Source of the DNA: Cylicocyclus nassatus
Taxonomy: Eukaryota > Nematoda > Chromadorea > Rhabditida > Strongylidae
Reading direction: 5' to 3'
NCBI GenBank assembly: GCA_958299035.1
Contig: CATQJL010000316.1
Coordinates: forward strand, 44,017,585 to 44,081,584
Length of the DNA stretch: 64,000 nt
Shown here: positions 24,061 to 34,755 of the stretch, one piece after another
Layout of the letters: each line of letters starts with the position of its first letter
Position numbering within the stretch: the first letter of the stretch is position 1
Position numbers and translations under genes: made by a program
The notes under the pieces: generated by a model
Database searches by the model: none
What the model saw: the letters and a program-made list of their open reading frames with translations, nothing else
What the model was told of the DNA's origin: nothing

Positions 24061-24740
24061 ACAGGGTGTCCCAAAAAGATGTGCACACTGTTTGATCGTT
24101 AATAACTCTCTTGCTTTTGAGTCTTTCGCCAAGCTTGAGGCACCATTCTATAGAGCGAGGTTCAACTTAGATCTCCAGTATGGAGCGAATCATCGACCGC
24201 TCTTCACTACTGTAGGATTACGGTAGGAACTTTGACAACAATTTTAGGCCATTGAAGGCCATATTCTGCCTCGGAGCAAAACCTATCAAGCCAATAACTT
24301 TTACACTATGGTAATAAAAGCCGCTGATTTCGAATATGAAATTTCCACTTTATTGCGATGCTTATTTTCAAGGTTATCTCAGAAAAGCCGTAATAACTGA
24401 ATTTCCAGCATTTGTCAGAAATGTAATTACACCGTCAAAAAAGCTGAAAACACTCATAAAAAGTACTTAGGTGGAATCAGCATGCATGAAAACCCTAGTA
24501 CACGATTTTTCAGATTTTTTGAAAAAATTTTGTTAAGGGGTATGTTTCTCAATGGTTTCATATGCTAGAAGTTCTTACCGTAATCCTACAGTAATGTACA
24601 GTGGTCGATGATTCGCTCCATACTGTAAATCTAAGTTTAACCTCGCTCTATAAAATGGTACCTAAAGCTTCTCGAAACACTTCATTACAGGAGAGTTATT
24701 TACAATCAAACAGTGTGCACATCTTTTTGGGACACCCTGT
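24061..24740. mobile_element. Palindromic MITE, family C (array unit 11)
   Basis: Near-exact reverse complement of 17379-18058. Ends ACAGGGTGTCCCAAAAAGAT and its complement. Confidence 0.9.
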
Positions 24741-24745
24741 ATATA

Positions 24746-25481
24746 TTAGGTTGAACCGAAAGTTCGTTCGCACCATTTTCAAAAAATCATAACTTCTTTC
24801 CGTCACGACGATTTCGAGAATTTTAAATTTTGTTAGAAAGCGTAATGCATGTGGTTTCCAAGGGACCCCTGGTGACTTTCCAGCATGTTCAGATTGTAGA
24901 GATAAAAATGAAAGAACGAAAACTTCCGAAATTCGGAATTTTTGAGAAACAATTCCAAAAATCTAGAAACTGCGCGATAAAATCCAGAAAAGCCATCATC
25001 CTAATTTTTCTTATATTTGATTACTAATTGAGTTAAGTTTGTGCTGATCGAGCTCTTCTTTCGAAAGTTATGATTTCTTGAAAAAAAAATGCCGAAAAAT
25101 CAATTTCTTAGGAATTCTTAGGAAAGTGATTTTTCGGAACTTTTTTCAAAAAATCATAACTTTTGAAAGAAGAGCTCGATCAGCACAAACTTGACTCAGT
25201 TAGTAATCAAATATAAGAAAATTTAGGATGATGGCTTTTCTGGATTTTATCGCCGTGTTTCTAGGTTTTTGGAATTGTTTCTCAAAAATTCCGAATTTCG
25301 GGTGTTTTCGTTCTTTCATTTTTATCTCTACAATCTGAACATGCTGGAAAGTATGCAGGAGAGTATTGGAAACTAGATGCTTTTCGCTTTCTAACAAAAT
25401 TTAAAATTCTCGAAATCGTCGTGACGGAAAGAAGTTATGATTTTTTGAAAATGGTGCGAACGAACTTTCGGTTCAACCTAA
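24746..25481. mobile_element. Palindromic MITE, family B (array unit 12)
   Basis: Near-exact reverse complement of 16638-17373, including the small left/right differences that distinguish its two arms (CACCAGGGGTCCCTTGG versus the other arm). Confidence 0.9.
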
Positions 25482-25488
25482 TATATAT

Positions 25489-26165
25489 ACAGAGTGTCCC
25501 AAAAAAATGTATCGAACGTTTGATCGTTAATATCTCTCCTCTAAAGAAGTCCTTTCTCTTGTTTCAGGTACCAATAGAGCAGGCTTCAACTTAGATTTGC
25601 ATTATAGAACGAATCACTCATTTCTCTTCATTACTGTAGGATTACGGTGAAATCTTCAAAGAGGGTTTTAAGCAATGAAAGGCCATATTTTGCTTTAGAA
25701 AGGAGACAAAACAGCCTGAAAGCTTTTACATCAAGCTAATTAGAGTTGTTGATTATAACTGTAAAGTTCTCAACTTATTATGATGTTTCATTGAAGAGTT
25801 ATGCCAGTTAAGAGGTAGCGGCCATTTTTTCAATATTCCTAAAAAGTGCGATTACACCGTTTTGAAAGCTTCGTAATCTTGTGAATAGTTGAGTATCAAA
25901 CTCAGCGTCCATAAAAACCCCAATACACAAGTCTTTACATTTTTTTGAAAAATTTTGAAACGGTAGCTTTCTCCACATTGACACCATATGTTTCAAGTTT
26001 CTACCGTAATCCTACAGTAATGAAGAAAGGTGGGTGATTCATTCTTTAATGCAAATCTAAGTTGAAGCCAGCTCTACAAAACGGTACCTGAAGCAAGGCA
26101 AAAGACTTCTTGGGAAGAGAGATATTAACGATCAAACGTTCGATACATTTTTTGGGACACCTTGT
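25489..26165. mobile_element. Palindromic MITE, family A (array unit 13)
   Basis: Reverse complement of 15955-16630, nearly identical over the inner part and with visibly more substitutions toward the outer end (about 25960-26165). Confidence 0.9.
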
Positions 26166-26168
26166 ATA

Positions 26169-27133
26169 TTAGGTTGTCCTAAAAGTTATTGCGCCGGATT
26201 TTCAAAAAATCATAACTTCCTTTCTTCCCAACAATTTTTCTCAAAATTATTTTTATGTGAAAGAGGAAACCTTTTTCTTTATAGCTGTGCCTTTGCCATG
26301 AATTAGTTCGTAAGTTCGAGAGTTAAAAGCGATTGAAAGAAATTAGTCAAAATCGACATTTTTTAAGCTGGATCATGAAAAATTCTGGGAGTAACTTCGT
26401 TCGATAGAGAAAAATTTGCACATTACAGTAGTACCTTTTTCATGAATTAAAACGAAGTAGATCGAGAGTTAGAAGTAAATAAAAAGAATTTCTTCACTAT
26501 TGCAATTTTTGAGCACGCTCAAAAAAGCTTGAAAACGTCACAGAAACGGCGAAAAAGTCATAAACATGGGTTTTGTGACCTTCCCTTCCTAGCTGAGCGA
26601 AACTCGTGCCAATCGGGAGCAATTTTCATTTTCGTGAAAAATGCAGACCCGAAAATCCGAATAAATCACGAAAATGAAAATTGCTCCCGATTGGCACGAT
26701 TTTCGCTCAGCTAAAAAGGGAAGGTCACAAAACCCATGTTTATGACTTTTTCGCTTTTTCTATGACGTTTTCAAGCTTTTTTGAGCATGCTCAAAAGTTG
26801 CAAAAGTGAAGATTTTCTTTACTTGCTTCTAACTCTCGATCTACTTCGTTTTAATTCATGAAAAAGGCACCACTGTGATGTGCAAAATTTTCTCTATCGA
26901 ACGAAGTTACTTCCAGAATTTTTCGTAATCCAGCTTGAAAAATGTCGATCTTGACTAATTGCCTTCAATTGCTTTTAACTCTCGAACTTATCAACGCTAA
27001 TTCATGGCAAAGAAACCTCTATAAAGAAAAAGGTTTCCTCTTTTATACAAAAATAAACTTGAAAAAATCGTTGAGAAGAAAGGAAGTTATGATTTTTTGA
27101 ATATCCGGCGCAAGAACTTTTAGGACAACCTAA
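26169..27133. mobile_element. Palindromic MITE, family G-like (array end)
   Basis: Ends TTAGGTTGTCCTAAAAGTTA and the complement ACTTTTAGGACAACCTAA, next to TTGCGCCGGATTTTCAAAA. The central CCAATCGGGAGCAATTTTCA and its inverse match family G. This is the last element of the chain joined through TA tracts. Confidence 0.88.
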
Positions 27134-27427
27134 TATATATATATATAGAGAAAGCACTATTCCGAATGCCCCTATTATATTCACATGCTGACAGCGTCTG
27201 TGTGTTTGGATTACGGAAATGCCACGCATTTAACGTTTTAGCCAGCAATTCCGTAATTTTCATTCTCTTTCAGAGCTGATCATTCTTCTCCTTATCGGGT
27301 TTAAGCAAGAGGCGTGGCACACATCTCTAGATACGACCCCTTCTAATTACTGTATCAATAATACGCCCTAAACTATTGCATACCGAACGTATGCATAAGT
27401 TAAAGGATCTACCAAACATAACGAGTA
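27134..27427. other. Unassigned stretch after the MITE array
   Basis: Begins with TATATATATA, then shows no recognisable gene or repeat. Confidence 0.4.
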
Positions 27428-28008
27428 ACATAGTGTGTCCCAAAAATGTGCCCTACTGTTTGATTGTTAATAACTCTTTTGCTATGAAGCCTCAAAAAAA
27501 ACCTTAAGTAACATGGTGTAGAGGTGGCTTCGACTTAGATTTTCTTTGTGGGGCGAATCATCAATCCCTTCTCCTTCATTAGGTGATTACGGTAGAACTT
27601 CCGGTACATGTCGCCATGGTGAAAGAGCTGCCGCTTTAGGTAGTTAAAAACTCCGAAAGCATGAGTGATGGGGTTTGCAGACGCTGAATATAATACTCAC
27701 TCTTGTGCAAAAGAGACAATCAGTAACATCGCTTTTTCGATGTTTCCAAAAAATGTGGTTACACCGCTTAAGAAAGCTTCACACTTTAACGAAACCTTAT
27801 GATAAGATGCTGATTATTTAGAAATTATCAATTCAAATTGATTAAGTAAGACTTTTTTCAAATCGTGCTGTTTACTTCCTGAAGCAAAATGTGGCCCTTT
27901 AGGCTTGAAACTATTTTCTCAGATTTTACCGTAATTCTACAGAATGAAAAGTGATCGGTGATTCGCTCCACACTGTAAAACAGTAAGCACGTTTTTAGGG
28001 CACTTTGT
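27428..28008. mobile_element. Diverged family C MITE
   Basis: Left end ACATAGTGTGTCCCAAAAAT with CTACTGTTTGATTGTTAATA; right end GTTTTTAGGGCACTTTGT. Contains GATTACGGTAGAACTT and ACCGTAATTCTACAG. Much more diverged than the array copies, so an older insertion. Confidence 0.75.
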
Positions 28009-28185
28009 TATCCATAATTATCATGTCAAATAACCACTTTGGATCAAGTTTGAGCTTGTTTGAATTATTCAAATACTTGGCAATGAGTTTAAAATCAAGT
28101 AGAGACTTTTTCATTCGTAATCCACTCTGTTTTAAAGGTGAATTAGCTACATCATTTTGCATACAGGAAACCATACTTCAATATA

Positions 28186-28628
28186 CTTGACGTCTGTGGC
28201 CTTTTGAGAAGATACGTTTACCATCAAACTCGTCCTGGAACGCTGATTCCGAATCATACTTCCATTTCTGCTAATCGTTTCTCTAAAACAAGTTATAAAG
28301 AATTTTTGCGTCAATGGTCCACCAGGAGAAATGCGGTCGAGGACGCTTAACTTTTTAAAAAAAGCCTGATTGAGGCAATGCAAAACTGAACAACACAAAA
28401 GGACTCATCTAAACTTGCATTAGCTTTTGAAGCTTCGGACTAGCCACTACACCACATCGCACTGGCAGTTTGCCAATCCGAACACATTTTCCTCAGCGCG
28501 AAAATCCCTTATAACTTTTAGAGAAACGATTAGCAAAAACGGAAGATATATTCGGAATCAACGCTCCAAGACGAGTGTAATGGCATACATCCCATCTCGA
28601 AAGGCCACGGAGACCAAGTGTCGTTTCC
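28186..28628. repeat. Inverted-repeat element, family T
   Basis: CTCGTCCTGGAACGCTGATTC near 28225 pairs with GAATCAACGCTCCAAGACGAG near 28555, and GCTAATCGTTTCTCTAAAA pairs with TTTTAGAGAAACGATTAGC. The GGAACGCTGAT block resembles the start of the M elements at 31278 and 34888. Confidence 0.7.
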
Positions 28629-29299
28629 TTGTTAGTACAATGCAAAATCCTTTGCAATAAAAAATTTCGCTTCAAAGGACTGCTAAACTGTGGAACTATG
28701 AACAGGTCATTATTCGGTTTGTCCCATTCTTCGCTCCCAATCTTTAGGCTCACCAACTACTCACAACAAAGAAGTCGAGTCAAATTTAAATAAATCTTTG
28801 AAAAAAGAAATTTATGTTCTTGGATTATGTATATATCACTTCCTAAAATTTCTTCATATATAAGTTAATGGAGTGTGGTACAAATCCAAAAGGTTTGGCT
28901 GCCACATATCTTTTGGGATTCTGCCACACCCCATTAACTACACGAAAACACACAGCAACCGTATTACTGCCATGTTCTCATAATTCGATAGCGGGGCTGT
29001 AATGCTTGGCTCTAATTCCACAGTTTGGCAATCTTTCAAAGCGGAATCCCTGTCGTTGGCAAACAAACACTGCTGCTTTGTTTTGAGTGTAAAAAGGAGC
29101 AGCCGATTTGCTTTTCAGACAAAGTCAATTACAATCGAAAATGACTATCACTTAGGTAGTCCAGTATTGCAGATTTCAAATCACGCTCAAACTCGGTCCA
29201 CAAGGTTTGTTGACATGTTATTTACTGATATGATACTCGTTATGCTTGGAGGGGCCTCTTTATTATGCTGCGGCACGTATGCGACGGCAAGTCACTGTG

Positions 29300-29301
<2 letters not shown>
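28629..29301. other. Unassigned stretch
   Basis: No gene supported. A 75-base inverted repeat at about 28864-28942 pairs TTAATGGAGTGTGG with CCACACCCCATTAA. Confidence 0.45.
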
Positions 29302-29389
<88 letters not shown>

Positions 29390-29400
29390 TGTGTGTGTGT
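29302..29400. repeat. (GT)n microsatellite
   Basis: Nearly uninterrupted GT dinucleotides for about 100 bases, with single interruptions near 29343 and 29381. The open frames across it (183 codons plus, 60 codons minus) are artefacts of the repeat. Confidence 0.95.
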
Positions 29401-29401
29401 G

Positions 29402-29640
29402 GTGCGCGCGCGATAACTTCATCTACAATATCCACTAAATGTGACTTATTCGCACTACTGTCATTGAAGATACGGTCGCATCATAACATCAAGTGCACCG
29501 GAGGTGAAGCAAAGGTGTGCTCGTCTTTCTCATTTTGCGATTTTTGCTTGTAAAATTCTAGAGGGAATCGAGAAGCTAACCGAGGGTTGATGAAGCACTT
29601 AGTGGGATAGACATAAGATCACTAATCCTTCACCGCTTGA
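29402..29640. other. Unassigned stretch
   Basis: Nothing recognised. Confidence 0.4.
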
Positions 29641-29677
29641 GGCCTCTGAAGACGACGTGTAGTCGAAACGCTAGGCC
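29641..29677 (+). ncRNA. Hammerhead-like motif 1
   Basis: GGCCT, CTGAAGA (fits CUGANGA), C, a GAC/GTC stem with GTGTA loop, GAAAC, GCT, AGGCC. The outer GGCCT/AGGCC pairs. The layout matches motifs at 50836-50873 and 30984-31017. The cleavage triplet does not fit NUH, so it is probably inactive. Hammerhead ribozymes are known from Penelope-like retroelements; that origin here is inferred. Confidence 0.35.
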
Positions 29678-30983
29678 ACTGATGATGATAAAGCTTCACC
29701 CAAATCTCGTGCTGGCAAAGCAATACTAGCACAGTTTCAAGTAAGCCGAGACAAGAAAGGACAAAAGACTTATTGCCCAATTACGCAAGAATCGAAAACT
29801 TGTGTAGAAGAGTTTTGATTGACGCTGTGCTGTGAAGCTTCGAAACGGTGTAAAGCATTTTTAGAAACATTGAGAAAACGGCCACTGCCCACCTGCCATA
29901 ACTTTTTTTAACGAAGCGTTATGGTAGGGTGTATCGTAAGGACTGATTTCTCAACCATTCTCAACCTCACTACCTTGATTCCCTGCAAGCACATTGGCAA
30001 ATGCTTCAACACTCCTCACTTTGTTATGTTTGCTCAAGCTTAACGTATCTGCTAGATATTTTCTCGGAATTTATGAACTTTATACCCCTTCTAGAAATCG
30101 TCAATGATCCTTTAATTTGCTCAAATGCCGTCAATTAATTAACATGTAAAATTGAAAATAGACCCATTAATTCATTTACTTCATGCACGCAAAGTGCGTT
30201 AACGTAAACATCAACAGTATGAAAAATTTTTTCACGACAAACTTGAACAAATAAGATTAGCAATATACAACGTTAACATACAGCACTACCTTCACCAGAT
30301 ACAGATATTGAGCGAGTTCTACGAAGGTAACATTCAAGAAACGGATTTTTTCGAGAACAGCTAACACTGTAGCTCTTGTAACCTAACGACAATAATAGGC
30401 GGCAGAAATGTTTACAACAGTCGGCCAAGTGGCGTCGATGTGCTCAGGCACCAAAAGGCATCTCTGGAATCTTTGGAAAAACAGCGTTACAGTGAAAGCT
30501 GCTTATCAGAAAAAATCAAATTAATGGCCATATAGATGAAGATGTTGCGTCATCGTCATCGTGTGGACAAGTAAAAAAGGCACTCCACACTTTCTATCTT
30601 AAGCATAGCAGCAAGCAGCGTTCACATACAGACCGATCTCAAAACATGAGCATAATCGCGGCAGCGTGCATATGACCTACAAACTAGTATGTGTATGGCA
30701 GATAAAAAAATTTGAAAACTATCAAAATTTCTTTTTTAAAGATCATAAACATTTGTTGTCGTTAGATAACCAGTGCGTGACTTTTGACCAAAACGTGTTG
30801 ACGTCAACAATGCTTTTCATATCTAAGCATCTAGTCCCTATTCACATTTTCGCAGTTTTTGCAAAGCACTATCAGTTTGTCAGTCTACGAAAAAGAAACA
30901 GCTTTCTGTAGCAGAAAAAACATGTTATTACAGTCTCAACGACAGAATACACATTTTTTTAATACTCTTTTGATTCGCTAACA
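29678..30983. other. Unassigned stretch
   Basis: No gene recognised. The CTTCGAAACGGTGTAAAGC block near 29837 and AACATTGAGAAAACGGCC resemble the interior of the family A/C MITEs, so a MITE remnant may lie near 29800-29935. Confidence 0.45.
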
Positions 30984-31017
30984 GACCACGAAAGGCAATA
31001 TAGCCGAAACGTCGGTC
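30984..31017 (+). ncRNA. Hammerhead-like motif 2 (degenerate)
   Basis: GACC, ACGAAA, a GGC/GCC stem with AATATA loop, GAAAC, GTC, GGTC, then CAAATAAAG. The GAAAC-GTC half is canonical, but CUGANGA is lost, so it should not cleave. The same AAATAAA tail follows motif 3. Confidence 0.35.
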
Positions 31018-31277
31018 AAATAAAGAGATATACCGATTTTGTGCAAATTGAACGAATCAATGAAAGAATACACATTGATTTTGCTAATAAAATACCAGAA
31101 AGAAACTTTTATAACAATTCTAAGTTGCAAAGCAAGAAATGGACAAGCTTTTAGTAGATTTGAATCCTTCAAATAAGGGTGAAACAATAGATAAGTTGAA
31201 GAGTTTTCTGGCAAGATTTGAAGAACATCAGCTCGCTTCGTTCGGTCAATGTCTTCCCCATTTTCAGTAGCTTACAA
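31018..31277. other. Unassigned stretch
   Basis: Nothing recognised beyond possible retroelement tail sequence. Confidence 0.4.
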
Positions 31278-31928
31278 GGGAAGCTACCTAACTTAGCTCG
31301 CGCTTTCGGAATAATACACATATATTTTGGAATCAGCCTGGAACGCTGATACCAAATATGCTGTTCCCAGATGCCAGCATCATTCGGAACGGAGTTACGA
31401 GGACCTCCTTCCGTATGACTCTTCCACCGGCTAGTTTAGGGAAACTCGACAATGAACAACAGAAGTTGTGTGGTAAAGTAGTAAGTCTCTCGCTTTGTAC
31501 GTTGAATGTCTGGGGTTCGAGTCCTCTTGGACGTTTTTCGTCTTGCAAGCCCTCGAAAGTGTTCATTAGTCAGCCTAAAAGTGAATTCAAGATCAGATTG
31601 GGGCGTACGTACGTACGTACCACTTGTGGATCATGTTTGGGTTTGTGGACTACCTTTGCAAAACGAAAGACGTCCCACAAGACTCGAACCCCGGACCCTC
31701 AGGGTACAAAGCGAGAAACTTACCACTTTACCACACGACCTGTGTTGGCCATTGTCGAGTTTCCCCTACACTTGCCGGTAGAGGACTCGTACGGAAGAAG
31801 GTCCACGTAACTCCGTTGCGAATGATGCGCGGCACCTGGGAACAGCATATTTGGCATCAGCGTTCCAGGCTGATTCCAAATGTATGTGTCTTATTCCGAA
31901 AGCGCGAGCTAAGTTAGATAGCTCTCCT
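31278..31928. mobile_element. Palindromic element, family M (copy 1)
   Basis: Ends GAAGCTACCTAACTTAGCTC and the complement GAGCTAAGTTAGATAGCTC. Inner arms pair GGAACGCTGATACCAAATAT with its mirror. Each arm carries a tRNA-like unit: GTGGTAAAGTAGTAAGTC and GGTTCGAGTCC at about 31514 (plus), and the mirror ACTCGAACCCC at about 31684. CGTACGTACGTAC sits near the centre. Frames of 90-150 codons across it are shadows of the palindrome. Confidence 0.8.
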
Positions 31929-33595
31929 CTTTAGATCTAAACATTCATTTTTTACTTGATGTGAAGCTGAAGATAATTATCGTAGGGTACGCAAAAATAT
32001 TGGAGCCGAGAAAAGAATAACAAAATGATGTACTTTAAAAGAGAGTACAGCTATTCAAAGACTTTGCTTGGAAATCGAATTGTTAGTGTTATTGTGCTCT
32101 TTAGCTGTCATTTTGTTTGACACAATAATATTCGCTCAAATAGAGTACAAAACTCCGGTTTAATTATTACATCCGATTTCATCATTTTTCTGTCGAATGA
32201 GATAGCCAAACGCATAACAAGATTTTTAGCTGTTTTTCCCAATTACGTGACATACCACTTCGGAACTTTATTCATTAGTCATTTATGCTATCGGAAAATT
32301 ACAGGAAATGGGATGGGACATCATTTTCAACGGTGTTCAATGCACTTTTCCTCCTTTCTAGTAGTTAGGTTTGAAATGATTTCTCGCAACCACAGCAATT
32401 ATCAAATTTATCACGTTCGACACATAATACTTTTGTTACGTTAGTATATACGCGTGCGTGCAAACAAGGTGTTCGGAAGAGAGTTTTTAGGTGTACCGCT
32501 TATATTGAACTAGTTAGTTGGCACACCCGGCTCCGCTCGGCTCAATTGCTTGGACAAATTTTTTATATTTGAGAAAATTTAGGTCATCTTTGGAATGAAA
32601 CTTCATAAAATTGCTAAAATATCACAGCAAATAAATTCTGAGCACTCAATCCAAAAACAACAAAACACAAACGGCAGCAACATGATCACCTCAGTTTTTT
32701 CACATTTAGCAAACGTATGCTTTTTTTAGTTGGTTGTGATATTTTGAATCTACTACTTTCGACTTTCACGCTACATGTTCTTTTCAAAGGCATCTTGGAA
32801 ATCTGTGAAAGAAAATTGGTTTCACTGAAAGGCACACATTATGTAGCGGTTATCACTCACATCAAAAAGTTTATTTTTGCACTGAGATTTATTGAACGGT
32901 ACGTCGAGAAAACTCAACCTCTTTTCTCTCGTTTCATCCAAGCGGTTGCAATCTTTTTGAATTTGCTATTGAGTATGGCGCATAGCGAGCTGCAGGGTAC
33001 AAACAGCTAAAATTTGATCAAATCTCGTTTCAATTTCAAGAAGTGGTTCAGTGTTTGGACTACATTTACTACTCCGCTCCCTCCTTTGAAAGCAGTAACA
33101 TTTGTTCCTTTTTCTCATTTCCCTTATCGAATTTCCCGTTCAATTCCCACAGATTTTTAGGGGACAAGACAAAGAACCATGAAAAGATTAAAGTTAACAG
33201 TTTTGTAGGAGATTGATGCTCAATGTGTTTCACCTTGTTCTGCTGGGACGAAAACCACAGTAGTAGATCAGATGAGTCTCATAAGAATCATACAAATAAC
33301 AAAATTCTTAGTCAGTACTTTTGACCGGCCATCTTCGGCAGAGAATAACAATGAGATTCACGTTGCTTACTTCATGCAAATGAACTGCTAGCTTGGTAGC
33401 AATCTATTTCCATTGCAAACGGCAAATGATCAATAAATTGATAGAAGGACCTAGTGAATCGCCGAGAAGTAGTTCTAAACTACCGCAGGGGTCGGAAACA
33501 TACTTGTGTAAAGTCTCAGCTCAATTTATTGATTGACTGGCGTTTCTATGACGAACGAACAACCAAACGAACACACCCACATAGTTTGAATTATA
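31929..33595. other. Mostly unassigned stretch
   Basis: No supported gene. GGCACACCCGGCTCCGCTCGGC near 32520 is a diverged end of the Helitron-like family Q. The frame at 32717-33010 (97 codons) has no recognisable domain. A TCAATAAATTGAT block near 33430 is mirrored near 33520. Confidence 0.45.
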
Positions 33596-33597
33596 TA

Positions 33598-33790
33598 ATT
33601 CTAGCTGGCTTACCCGGCTCCGCCCGGCTTTGTCAAAAAAACGATAAAGGTTCCATTCCTATCCCTGTACAACCTTTCCCTGTGCCCACTCCTACATGCA
33701 ATTTCCTATTCCTGGTGTGTTAGTAATCAGTATGCTCACCTACCTTCTTCGCTAATCCCCAGCCCCGAAGCTCAAACTTTGCAAAAAAAA
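33598..33790 (-). mobile_element. Helitron-like family Q fragment
   Basis: Begins CTAGCTGGCTTACCCGGCTC followed by CGCCCGGC, the family Q terminus. In the reverse strand this is an end of the form GCCGGGCGGAGCCGGG...CTAG. Continues with the shared GATAAAGGTTCCATT, CCTGTGCCCACT and GCTCAAACTTTGCAAA blocks. Confidence 0.65.
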
Positions 33791-33882
33791 ACAATAAAAT
33801 CGAAAAAGTAAGGATGATTCCAAAAACTGATGGCTATAATGGCCCCTGTACCCCTGTTCAGCTCAACTCGGCCGCGGATGGG

Positions 33883-33945
33883 CCTACGTTGAACCTAGGG
33901 GTCTCAGCCCTGCACCATTGAGCTATTGATTCGGATGCGGATGCC
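33883..33945 (-). other. tRNA-like fragment
   Basis: Reverse complement reads AATAGCTCAATGGTGCAGGG (good A box TAGCTCAATGG) and about 25 bases later TAGGTTCAACGTAGG (B-box-like). Too short and without an acceptor stem, so a tRNA-derived repeat or pseudo-tRNA. Confidence 0.4.
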
Positions 33946-34277
33946 TTACTTTGATTGGTAGTACACACAATATTTTTTTCTGCAATAGTGCAGCCTACAA
34001 GGAAAAACTTCGCACCTAAACCCTCCACTTTGCAGTGCCTTACCTAGGAATTGTTTCTCGAGGCACAACGGCGAAAAAGCTGCTTGCAATTAACAAAGCA
34101 AAATGCGCGGCGCGCAAGTGAAATTAGGCTATCGTGCTAAAGCGTTGCAGAAAGGTCTTGATTTGTTCTGTCATTTAATCACATCGCCTCTTATTTTTCA
34201 TATAAAACATATTTGATAGAGTGTTCTTTCGTATCCTGATGTTTGGGTAATGAACCTTGTCAAAGTCTTTCGTTAAA
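33946..34277. other. Unassigned stretch
   Basis: Nothing recognised. Confidence 0.4.
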
Positions 34278-34642
34278 GGCAGCGTTCAGGCAAATCTGGA
34301 CTATGGAGCTCTCACGTGGATAGTTCTTGGGGCCCTAACTAAGCCACTGCCCAACCGGCAGCTTAAGTAGCGCACTAACGGCTGAGAAAATTGCCTCGAA
34401 ACTGGACCTCGGAATCGTATTTTGCATGGATTCATGTCGCAAACTAATTTCGCGCGAGGACCCATGGGTTGCGCCATGAAATCGTGCGAAATACGATTCC
34501 GGGTCCAGTTTCAAGACGAATATCTCGGCCGTTTAAGCACTACCTGAGCTGCCGCTTGGGCAGTGGCTCAGTTAGGGACCCGAGATTACTGTACACATGA
34601 AAGCCCCATATGTCCAGATTTGCCTGGACGCTGCCTTTAAAC
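34278..34642. mobile_element. Palindromic element, family S
   Basis: GGCAGCGTTCAGGCAAATCTG at the left pairs with CAGATTTGCCTGGACGCTGCC at the right. Inner blocks GCCACTGCCCAA and GGACC..GGAATCGTATTTTGC are mirrored. More GC-rich than its surroundings. It lies just 5' of the acyltransferase exon at 34756. Confidence 0.8.
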
Positions 34643-34755
34643 CGACTAATGCTATTGTTTCAGCAAGCTGCCATGAAAGGCTGTGAATCCAGTGAATCTG
34701 TGTATGTAATAATTTGAAACCTTCTGTATCGTGAACGAATGTTGTGCAATTTTAG

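Noticed and set aside
29002..29553. 183-codon open frame
   Set aside because: Its length comes from the (GT)n microsatellite encoding VCVCV; flanks show no motif.
31600..31620. CGTACGTACGTAC as a regulatory palindrome
   Set aside because: Sits at the centre of a foldback element; simple repeat is the simpler reading.
31358..31917. Overlapping frames of 91-150 codons
   Set aside because: They lie within the arms of a family M palindrome; open frames on both strands are expected there.
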